From contig NHIA01000036.1 in assembly GCA_002170825.1 (NCBI GenBank), positions 3,697 to 8,971 on the forward strand: a stretch of 5,275 nucleotides of DNA. Direction: 5' to 3'. Made by a program: the position numbers and the translations under genes. This DNA is from Cyanobacteria bacterium TMED177. Its GTDB lineage: Bacteria; Cyanobacteriota; Cyanobacteriia; PCC-6307; Cyanobiaceae. Of this stretch, positions 1 through 4,881 are shown one piece after another. The notes under the pieces were generated by a model. That model saw only the letters and a program-made list of their open reading frames with translations. It was not told where the DNA came from and did no database searches. Position 1 is the stretch's first letter, and every line of letters starts with the position of its first letter.

Positions 1-642
1 CTGGGCGCGTTTGTGTTCGGTGTGGGATCTGTGGCCACCATCGGCTTCGTGAAGCAGAAGTCGCGGATCAAGGAAGACACGGTGATCGGATTGGTGTTCA
101 CGGGCTTCTTCGCCCTGGGGCTGGTTCTGGTGTCGAAGACGCGCAGCAATATCGACCTCACCCACATCCTCTTCGGCAATGTGCTGGGGATCTCCTCCGC
201 TGACATCCTTCAGACCGTGCTGATCTCCAGCGTGGTGATCGTGCTGCTGCTGCTGTTCCGTAGGGATCTGCTGCTCTTTTGTTTCGATCCCACCCATGCC
301 CGTTCGATCGGGATCAACACAGGCGTCCTGCACTACCTGCTTCTCTCGGTGCTGTCGTTGGCGGCGGTGGCCGGACTGCAGACGGTGGGCATCATTCTCG
401 TGGTGGCCATGCTCGTCACCCCTGGGGCTACCGCCTATCTGCTTACGGATCGCTTTGATCGCATGACCTGGCTGGCGATCGGCAGCAGCGTGCTCTCGAG
501 TTTGCTGGGGGTGTATGTGAGCTACTGGACCGACAGCTCCACGGCGGGATGCATCGTTCTTGTGCAAACCGGTCTTTTCCTGCTGGCCTTTCTTCTGGCA
601 CCGCGTCATGGCGTGCTGCGCCGTGGAAACCCTCAGGCCTGA
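1..642 (+). CDS. Metal (Mn/Zn/Fe) ABC transporter permease, 5'-truncated by window edge
   Basis: This is the inner-membrane permease of a periplasmic-binding-protein-dependent ABC importer for divalent metal, family ABC-3 (MntB/ZnuB/SitC). The reading frame is open from base 1, so the N-terminal part lies upstream; 213 residues are visible, against about 280-310 for the full family. Family marks include RIKEDTVIG followed by a hydrophobic helix, SKTRSNIDLTHILFGNVLG, FDPTHARSIG, the helix VGIILVVAMLVTPGATAYL, and SYWTDSSTAGCIVL near the C-terminus. About five to six hydrophobic membrane segments can be seen. The SKTRSNIDLTHILFGN stretch resembles manganese/iron (MntB/SitC) members more than ZnuB, but metal choice cannot be settled from the permease alone. 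The ATPase and binding protein would be expected upstream. The last 10 bp overlap the convergent DMT transporter gene. A GTG at base 13 is internal, not the start. Confidence 0.9.
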   Translation: MGAFVFGVGSVATIGFVKQKSRIKEDTVIGLVFTGFFALGLVLVSKTRSNIDLTHILFGNVLGISSADILQTVLISSVVIVLLLLFRRDLLLFCFDPTHARSIGINTGVLHYLLLSVLSLAAVAGLQTVGIILVVAMLVTPGATAYLLTDRFDRMTWLAIGSSVLSSLLGVYVSYWTDSSTAGCIVLVQTGLFLLAFLLAPRHGVLRRGNPQA

Positions 643-646
643 GGGT
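629..646. repeat. 18-bp perfect palindrome holding both stop codons of two convergent genes
   Basis: ACCCTCAGGCCTGAGGGT equals its own reverse complement. Read in frame on either strand it gives CCT CAG GCC TGA, so both proteins end Pro-Gln-Ala-stop. As RNA from either strand it can fold to a 7-bp stem with a GGCC tetraloop. No U-tract follows on either side, so it is not a classical intrinsic terminator, but it may act as a bidirectional 3'-end hairpin. Confidence 0.75.
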
Positions 647-1712
647 GGTCTGACGGGTCGTGGTCATGGCGGTGGTGGAGATCGCTCACATGTGGATGGC
701 TGTGCTCCATCGCTTCATGCTCGTGTTCATGGGCATGCCATCGCGGCGCTCCACCGGGATGTTGATGCTGGTGATGGGGATCGGGATCCTCCGCACTGTG
801 TTGATGGCGGTGGTTGTGATGCATCGCCGCGTGGTGATGACGGTGGCTGTGGTGATCACCGATCAGCAGGATCACGCCACCGGCCATCAGTCCTGCTGCG
901 AGAACCAGGGTGCTGCTCAGGGCACTGCCCAGCACCACCACGGCAAACACAGCTCCAACAAACGGCGCCGTGGCGAACAGCACAGCTTCCCGTGCCGCTC
1001 CAAGCTGCCGTAACGCGATCAGATCCAGCCAAATCGAGATGCCGTAGCCCAGTGCTCCAATCACCAGCAACGCGAGGCTGCTTCGCATTGGCGGGAAGGA
1101 TTGCTGGAACACGGCTGACATCACCAGCAGTGGCAGGGAGGCTCCCAGGGCTTTGATGCAGGCGATCTGCAGAGGATCACGAAGGCTGAGGGCCTGGCTG
1201 AGGTTGTTGTCCACCCCCCAGGCCAGGCAGGCCAGGGCGATCAACACCACGCCAACAAGAGAACCGCCATCCAGGTGGCCTCCGCTCAGGATCAAGGCTC
1301 CCGCCAGGGTGAGTGCTGCTGCGCCGAACCCGCGCCGACCCAGGTGCTCGCGGCCGATCAGCACCGCCACGATCAGCGTGAACAGGGATTCCAGATTCAG
1401 CAGCAGCGACCCTGTCGCGGGGGAGAGTCGTTCAAGCCCCAGCACCAGACAGAGGGGGCCGACCACTCCCCCCAGGAGCGTGAGCAGGGCCAGGCTCGGC
1501 CAGTCGGAGGGCTGAACCGGCGTTTCCTCCACGCTTGGACTTGCCTTCGCGCGGGATCGCAGGTGCTGCAGGGGGAGCAGGACGGCACTGGCACCGAGGT
1601 AGAGCAGGGCGGTAACGGCAAGTGGACCCCCCTCAGAGGCCAGCTCCGCGATCAATGGAGCACTGCAGCCGAAGAGCACGGCGGCAAGCAGACCGGTCCA
1701 GTAGCGACGCAT
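633..1712 (-). CDS. EamA/DMT-superfamily transporter with histidine-rich C-terminal tail
   Basis: A 359-residue inner-membrane protein of the drug/metabolite transporter superfamily. It has two tandem EamA repeats, roughly residues 5-143 and 151-284, each of about five hydrophobic helices. Typical marks are the Gly/Ala-rich opening helix, LSPATGSLLLNLESLFT (residues 97-113) followed by an REHLG turn, and APFVGAVFAVVVLG (249-262) in the second repeat. After the last helix (about 267-285) comes a hydrophilic tail, residues 286-359, with 27 histidines plus Asp/Glu and Met, the composition of a metal-binding segment. ATG 1710-1712 is the first in-frame start after an upstream stop; an AGGG lies very close to it. 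The gene converges on a metal ABC permease and diverges from the carbonic-anhydrase-like gene. Family members export amino acids, metabolites or drugs. Metal transport or metal-regulated activity is inferred from the tail and neighbour. The fold is confident; the substrate is unknown. Confidence 0.88.
   Translation of the reverse strand: MRRYWTGLLAAVLFGCSAPLIAELASEGGPLAVTALLYLGASAVLLPLQHLRSRAKASPSVEETPVQPSDWPSLALLTLLGGVVGPLCLVLGLERLSPATGSLLLNLESLFTLIVAVLIGREHLGRRGFGAAALTLAGALILSGGHLDGGSLVGVVLIALACLAWGVDNNLSQALSLRDPLQIACIKALGASLPLLVMSAVFQQSFPPMRSSLALLVIGALGYGISIWLDLIALRQLGAAREAVLFATAPFVGAVFAVVVLGSALSSTLVLAAGLMAGGVILLIGDHHSHRHHHAAMHHNHRHQHSAEDPDPHHQHQHPGGAPRWHAHEHEHEAMEHSHPHVSDLHHRHDHDPSDHPQA
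636..857 (-). other. Sequence coding the His-rich tail (residues 286-359) of the DMT transporter
   Basis: These 74 codons hold 27 His codons arranged as HH, HHH and alternating HxH units (for example HAHEHEHE), mixed with Asp, Glu and Gln. This repetitive CAT/CAC pattern is why the opposite strand reads as a Met/Val-rich open frame. Such tails in CDF and ZIP transporters and in metal chaperones bind Zn, Ni or Co. They are not part of the EamA fold, so this is an added segment. With an even number of helices it should lie on the same side as the N-terminus, presumably the cytoplasm. Confidence 0.8.
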
Positions 1713-1812
1713 GCCCTTTGGGTGACCTCATCACCATGCCAAGAGTTTCTGAACCCTGGAACGGTCGGTTTCTGGAATTGGCGCTAAGCCAACAATGAAT
1801 TGACTCCTGTGA
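1713..1812. promoter_or_regulatory. Divergent intergenic promoter region with a 5-bp inverted repeat
   Basis: This 100-bp gap separates the start codons of the DMT transporter (-) and the carbonic-anhydrase-like gene (+), so promoters for both should lie here or just inside the genes. The clearest structure is TTGGC-GCTAA-GCCAA at 1778-1792, an inverted repeat that also fits the loose LysR-type T-N11-A pattern. No convincing -35/-10 pair was found on either strand. No strong Shine-Dalgarno precedes the + gene, which is not rare in cyanobacteria. Confidence 0.35.
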
Positions 1813-2403
1813 ATGAAAAGTCGTTGTTGGTCTGTGGCTGCCGCTGCGGTTCTGGGGTCAAGCGCTCTGGCCCCCCTGCCTGCATTCTCGGATCCTGAAG
1901 TGCAGGTGTTCAGCACCATGGTCACCGAAGCGGAGGTGATCAAGGCCCAGCGCGGCTGGTGTGCTGCTTTGGTTGCAATCAGCGATGCCTATCAGACCGG
2001 TGGTTATGCCGCTGCAAAGGCCAAGGCGTCTGCGGTGATTGATGGGGCCTACAGCTTCGATTTCGGTCCGATCGCGTTCAAACCCACTTACACCACTGGT
2101 AAGGACACGTTCCGTTCCACCCGCGCCGGAGCTCTGGCTTATTTCGTGGGTCCTGATCCCTCCATTCCCCAGTTCGGCAAGAACCAGGGCTTTGCCACCT
2201 ATCGCCATTGGAAAAGCTGTGAGATTGAGGACTACGTGATCCAGCTGTTCGGCAACACGGCCAACACCATGGGTTTGGTGCGGGTGACGGATGCCAAGGG
2301 GCAGGTGGGCGTTGTTGAGAAAACGTGGACCTTCGTGCGCGAGATCAATGGCACGCTGCGGATCGTTCTCCACCACTCCTCGGCACCGTTCGATGCGCGC
2401 TGA
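1813..2403 (+). CDS. Exported COG4337-type protein, probable iota-class carbonic anhydrase
   Basis: A 196-residue precursor. Residues 1-26 look like a Sec signal peptide (MKSR, Ala-rich core, cleavage probably after PAFS), placing the mature protein in periplasm or thylakoid lumen. The mature part matches what I recall of the COG4337/SnoaL-like (NTF2-fold) group: AQRGWCAALVAIS (45-57), a YAAAKA stretch, GPIAFKPT (85-92), FRSTRAGALAYFVG (100-113), GFATYRHW (127-134), NTMG (151-154), VVEKTWTFV (167-175) and the C-terminal HHSS (187-190). COG4337 proteins from Anabaena and algae have been characterised as metal-independent iota carbonic anhydrases, interconverting CO2 and bicarbonate. Candidate pocket residues are Thr92, Tyr110, His187 and Ser189. 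Database homologues can carry the name phosphoribosyl-AMP cyclohydrolase, which I consider a misannotation: the Cys/His zinc motifs of HisI are not seen. ATG 1813 is the first usable start; the ATG at 1795 stops after two codons. Family assignment is good; enzyme activity is inferred. Confidence 0.75.
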   Translation: MKSRCWSVAAAAVLGSSALAPLPAFSDPEVQVFSTMVTEAEVIKAQRGWCAALVAISDAYQTGGYAAAKAKASAVIDGAYSFDFGPIAFKPTYTTGKDTFRSTRAGALAYFVGPDPSIPQFGKNQGFATYRHWKSCEIEDYVIQLFGNTANTMGLVRVTDAKGQVGVVEKTWTFVREINGTLRIVLHHSSAPFDAR

Positions 2404-2464
2404 TTGGTGACAGGGACCACCGGTCTCGTCTCCATTGATGGAGAATGGATCGATTGATCTCTTC

Positions 2465-2481
2465 ATTGCATCCGATGCAAT
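2465..2481. repeat. 7-bp inverted repeat at a candidate start codon
   Basis: ATTGCAT-CCG-ATGCAAT has perfect 7-bp arms and a 3-bp centre. The right arm begins with the ATG at 2475, a candidate start of the DUF3721 gene. In RNA it could occlude that start; in DNA it could be an operator half-site pair. The very small loop makes the DNA-operator reading at least as likely. Confidence 0.45.
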
Positions 2482-2771
2482 TCCATTCCACCCGTTTCAG
2501 GCTCAGAAGCGCGATGGCGTTCCTGGGTCTGCTCACCCTGGTGGGTGTTGCGTCGGCCCGCGCCCATCACGTCCCCGGGGATGACCACAGCGGCATGGTG
2601 CTGTCAGGTCAACCTCAGCAATCCGATCAGACCGCGGGGGGAAAGAAAGCCATGTTTGACACCCGGAAGGAAGCGGAGTCCGCTGCCCCCGGTTTTGGAT
2701 GCAAAGGGGCCCACGCCATGGGCAGCAAGTGGATGCCCTGTGAGAGTCACGGTCACGGCATGGGGATCTGA
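2475..2771 (+). CDS. Small exported DUF3721-type Cys/His/Met protein
   Basis: A precursor of 98 residues from ATG 2475, or 108 residues from ATG 2445. From 2475 it begins with a good Sec signal peptide: several Arg, then a hydrophobic core AMAFLGLLTLVGVA, and a cleavage zone ending ASARA before HHVPGDDHSG. The C-terminal about 35 residues match my memory of DUF3721, a short domain found mainly in picocyanobacteria: MFDTRKEAESAA, then FGCKGAH, MGSKWMPC and a His/Gly tail (SHGHGMGI). Two cysteines, 13 residues apart, with flanking His and Met suggest metal binding or a disulfide; neither is proven. ATG 2445 has GGAG only one base upstream, which is too close, and its extra residues lengthen the signal n-region. 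ATG 2514 is a third option. The gene follows the carbonic-anhydrase-like gene in the same direction. Function is unknown. Confidence 0.72.
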   Translation: MQFHSTRFRLRSAMAFLGLLTLVGVASARAHHVPGDDHSGMVLSGQPQQSDQTAGGKKAMFDTRKEAESAAPGFGCKGAHAMGSKWMPCESHGHGMGI

Positions 2772-2781
2772 CCCCCATGTC
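2757..2781 (+). terminator. GC-rich hairpin spanning the stop codon of the DUF3721 gene
   Basis: GGCATGGGG (2757-2765) pairs with CCCCATGTC (2773-2781), a 9-bp stem with one G-U pair and a 7-nt loop that contains the TGA stop. There is no T-run directly after it, so it is better viewed as a 3'-end stabilising or attenuating hairpin than as a full intrinsic terminator. Confidence 0.4.
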
Positions 2782-2803
2782 ATTGCGTGACGATCATCTG
2801 AGG

Positions 2804-2830
2804 CCTGCGTGAAACCTCGCAGCAGGTTTT
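2804..2830 (+). terminator. Possible weak intrinsic terminator before petJ
   Basis: CTGCG (2805-2809) pairs with CGCAG (2818-2822) around an 8-nt loop; alternatively CCTG (2804-2807) pairs with CAGG (2823-2826) with an internal bulge. TTTT follows at 2827-2830. The T-tract is short and the stem modest, so termination is only possible. The petJ promoter would have to overlap or follow this gap if transcription does stop here. Confidence 0.3.
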
Positions 2831-2859
2831 GAACAATCAGGTCATTCGACTGGCATGCC

Positions 2860-3201
2860 ATGCGCTTCGTTGCTTCGCTCGTCCTGGCTTTGTTGATTGG
2901 TTTGATGTCGCCGTTGTCGGCCAATGCAACCGATGCCGTGCGCGGTGGTCAGATCTTCACGACCAATTGCGCTGCTTGCCACGCCGGTGGTGGCAACATC
3001 ATCAAGGCGGAGCGCACCCTTCGGGAAGCTGATCTCAAGGCCCATCTTCCCAACTATCTCGGTGCCCATGAATCGGCGATCGTGGCTCAGGTCACCTACG
3101 GCCGCAATGCCATGCCCGCCTTTGTGGATGTGCTCAGTGAATCGGAAATCGCCGACGTTGCTGCCTATGTGGAGGAGCAATCGTCTCAAGGCTGGAGCTA
3201 A
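2860..3201 (+). CDS. petJ: Cytochrome c6 (c553) precursor
   Basis: Soluble c-type cytochrome of the thylakoid lumen. It carries electrons from cytochrome b6f to photosystem I, in place of plastocyanin, and to the terminal oxidase. The 113-residue precursor has a Sec signal peptide (MRFVASLVLALLIGL, cleavage ANA|T after residue 23), leaving about 90 residues, normal for the family. The haem site is CAACH (37-41), followed by AGGGNII. The axial Met ligand is Met85 in GRNAMPAF, and the C-terminal helix IADVAAYVEEQSSQGW is typical. Gln77 is present in the QVTYG stretch. This Gln is kept in canonical c6 and replaced in c6A and the low-potential c6B/c6C types, so this is probably true PetJ. ATG 2860 is the only in-frame start after the TGA at 2830; no clear ribosome site precedes it. 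Only 15 bp separate its stop from the permease gene, suggesting a shared transcript. Confidence 0.93.
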   Translation: MRFVASLVLALLIGLMSPLSANATDAVRGGQIFTTNCAACHAGGGNIIKAERTLREADLKAHLPNYLGAHESAIVAQVTYGRNAMPAFVDVLSESEIADVAAYVEEQSSQGWS

Positions 3202-3216
3202 CACCAGAGGCTGGGA

Positions 3217-4176
3217 ATGACACGTGCCTCCACGGCCTGGGCCATCTTCCAAGGTCTGCTGATTGAGGCCCTTCCCTTCCTTCTGCTGGGAGTGGCGATT
3301 GCCGGGATCGCTCGGTGGCTTGTTCCTCAGTCGGCCTGGGCTCGCCGGCTTCCGCGCAATGCCGTTCTCGCCCCGATCGTGGGTGCACTGCTCGGCTTCG
3401 CCCTGCCGGCCTGTGAATGCGGCAATGTGCCTGTGGCTCGGCGCCTTCTGGCCAGCGGAGCACCCCTGGGAACGGGGTTTGGATTTCTCTTCGCGGCTCC
3501 GGTTCTCAATCCGATCGTGCTGGCCAGCACCTGGGCTGCGTTTCCCGATAAAACCTGGCTGCTCTGGGCGCGGCCCCTGGGTGCTTTCCTGATCGCCTTG
3601 GCGCTCAGCATGCTTCTGGGACTGCTGGCTGAATCCCGGTTGCTGGCGCCGGCTCTGCTGGAGGAGAGGCGCCTCACCCAACCGCTGTCGCGGGTGGGGT
3701 TGCTCGAGCGTGGGAGCGGTCTGGTGGGGGGCAGCGCACCGGTCCCTGAACGGCCCACATCCGTTGAACGGCTTCGGCCCGGGGAGTTGCTCGGTCACAG
3801 CACCCGGGAATTTCTCAACCTGCTCACCTTGCTGGTGCTGGGCAGCGCCCTGGCGGCGGTGGTTCAAACCTGGTTGCCTCGCAGCTGGCTGCTGGCACTC
3901 GGCAGTGCACCGACACTCTCGGTGATCGCCTTGATGCTGCTGGCCCTGGTGCTATCGGTGTGCTCCAGTGTGGATGCCTTTCTTGCCCTGGGATTTGCCG
4001 CTCAGGTCACCCCTGGGGCCCTGCTGGCATTTCTGCTTCTCGGTCCTGTCGTTGATCTCAAACTGGCTGGCCTGTTCACTGTGTTGCTCACCCCCAGGGC
4101 GATCGGCATCACTGCGGTGGCGGCGTCGTTGCTGGTGTTGCTGATCGGCCAGTGGGTCAATTTTCTTCAGCTCTGA
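3217..4176 (+). CDS. Permease of the ArsP_1/UPF0718 (DUF318) family
   Basis: A 319-residue integral membrane protein with about eight hydrophobic helices in two halves, split by a hydrophilic loop at about residues 147-195. Family marks are LIEALPFLLLG near the N-terminus, LPACECGNVPVARRLL (63-78) with the CECG motif (66-69), FAAPVLNPIV (92-101), CSSVDAF (249-255) and LLLGPVVDLK (273-282). Members include ArsP, which exports trivalent organoarsenicals, but most are uncharacterised, and the CxC motif is thought to contact soft metals or thiols. The gene is followed by a TIGR03943 protein, its standard partner in many bacteria, together described as a putative two-component permease complex. 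ATG 3217 has a good ribosome site, AGAGG at 3206-3210, six bases upstream. Being 15 bp behind petJ is the unusual part of its context. Family is confident; substrate is unknown. Confidence 0.88.
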   Translation: MTRASTAWAIFQGLLIEALPFLLLGVAIAGIARWLVPQSAWARRLPRNAVLAPIVGALLGFALPACECGNVPVARRLLASGAPLGTGFGFLFAAPVLNPIVLASTWAAFPDKTWLLWARPLGAFLIALALSMLLGLLAESRLLAPALLEERRLTQPLSRVGLLERGSGLVGGSAPVPERPTSVERLRPGELLGHSTREFLNLLTLLVLGSALAAVVQTWLPRSWLLALGSAPTLSVIALMLLALVLSVCSSVDAFLALGFAAQVTPGALLAFLLLGPVVDLKLAGLFTVLLTPRAIGITAVAASLLVLLIGQWVNFLQL

Positions 4177-4191
4177 GTTGTTCATGTCGTG

Positions 4192-4881
4192 ATGTCTCTG
4201 CTGCAACGCCTGCGCCGATCCCCCTGGTTGACACCTCTGGCCTTGGGGCTGTGGGGTTGGCTCTTGTTGTGGAGCCGTCTTTCCGGACGTCTGGATCTGC
4301 TTCTCAATGCGGCGTTTCACGCGGTGGTCACTGTCGCCGGAGCGGTTCTGATGCTGCTGGCGCTGATCCAGCTGCGCGGGGCCCGGCGCCGTCGGGGTGG
4401 ACCTGTTCCGCTGGGCGTGCTGCTGTCTCTGGGCGTGGCGCTGTTGATGCTGGCCTTCCCCCCGGCCCCCTCCTTCAGTGATCTGGCAGCCAACCGTCAG
4501 GACAGTCTCCCTGAGGCTCCCCAGCTCAGTTTTTTCCTGCCTCCCGAGCAGCGCACGCTGACGGAATGGGTGCGCTTGCTGCGCAGTCAGCCTGATCCTG
4601 ATCTGCATGCCGGAGATCCGCTGCAGATCAGTGGCTTCGTGTTGGCGCGGCCTGGAGAGCCCGCGCAGTTGGCCCGTCTCACCGTGCGTTGTTGTCTGGC
4701 CGATGCCACGCCCGCTGGTCTGCCGGTGGACTGGCCTGAAGGATCAGATCCAGTGCCAGATCAATGGCTGGAGATCAAGGGAACGATGACGGTTCAGGAC
4801 CGCAACGGTGTGCCGACGAATGTGGTGAAACCCGCGAGCATCAAGGTGATTCCCAGGCCGGAGCGTCCTCTGGAACCATGA
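4192..4881 (+). CDS. TIGR03943-family putative permease partner subunit
   Basis: A 229-residue membrane-anchored protein. Hydrophobic segments at about 12-28, 40-61 and 72-90 are followed by a soluble C-terminal part that should face the periplasm or lumen. This part carries the family pattern: GDPLQISGFVLARPG (141-155), LTVRCCLADATPAGLPV (163-179) with a Cys-Cys pair at 167-168, QWLEIKGTM (191-199) and a final hydrophobic strand ASIKVIP (215-221). It resembles an OB-like beta domain. TIGR03943 proteins are almost always encoded beside an ArsP_1/UPF0718 permease, as here (15 bp gap), and are presumed to form a complex with it. ATG 4192 is chosen; the GTG at 4189 just before it adds one residue, and no clear ribosome site is seen for either. 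The end overlaps the next gene by four bases (ATGA). What the complex moves is not known. Confidence 0.85.
   Translation: MSLLQRLRRSPWLTPLALGLWGWLLLWSRLSGRLDLLLNAAFHAVVTVAGAVLMLLALIQLRGARRRRGGPVPLGVLLSLGVALLMLAFPPAPSFSDLAANRQDSLPEAPQLSFFLPPEQRTLTEWVRLLRSQPDPDLHAGDPLQISGFVLARPGEPAQLARLTVRCCLADATPAGLPVDWPEGSDPVPDQWLEIKGTMTVQDRNGVPTNVVKPASIKVIPRPERPLEP

Noticed and set aside
660..1013. Plus-strand Met/Val-rich open frame
   Set aside because: It is the reverse complement of His codons (CAT/CAC give ATG/GTG) in the DMT tail.
560..1156. Plus-strand open frame crossing the convergent gene ends
   Set aside because: Spans out-of-frame parts of two real genes and has a Gly/Arg/Cys/His mixture without domain.
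1275..1787. Plus-strand open frames opposite the DMT transporter
   Set aside because: Antisense shadows with polar low-complexity translation.
1813..2403. Phosphoribosyl-AMP cyclohydrolase (HisI) as the identity of this gene
   Set aside because: A signal peptide is present and HisI zinc/magnesium-site motifs are absent; C-terminal HHSS and the other motifs fit COG4337.
1858..2466. Minus-strand open frame (202 codons) opposite the carbonic-anhydrase-like gene
   Set aside because: No recognisable domain or signal, and the + strand protein has clear family motifs and a signal peptide.
3744..3773. Two copies of TGAACGGC in the permease loop
   Set aside because: An 8-bp repeat within a coding loop rich in Glu, Arg and Pro codons; probably chance.
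2842..3867. Long minus-strand open frame (341 codons) opposite petJ and the permease
   Set aside because: Gln/Arg/Pro/His-rich low-complexity translation with no domain, lying fully antisense to two well-recognised genes; a by-product of GC-rich codon use.
3952..4608. Minus-strand open frame (218 codons) opposite the permease and TIGR03943 gene
   Set aside because: Gln/Arg-rich translation typical of the antisense of Leu/Ala-rich membrane proteins; no motif.
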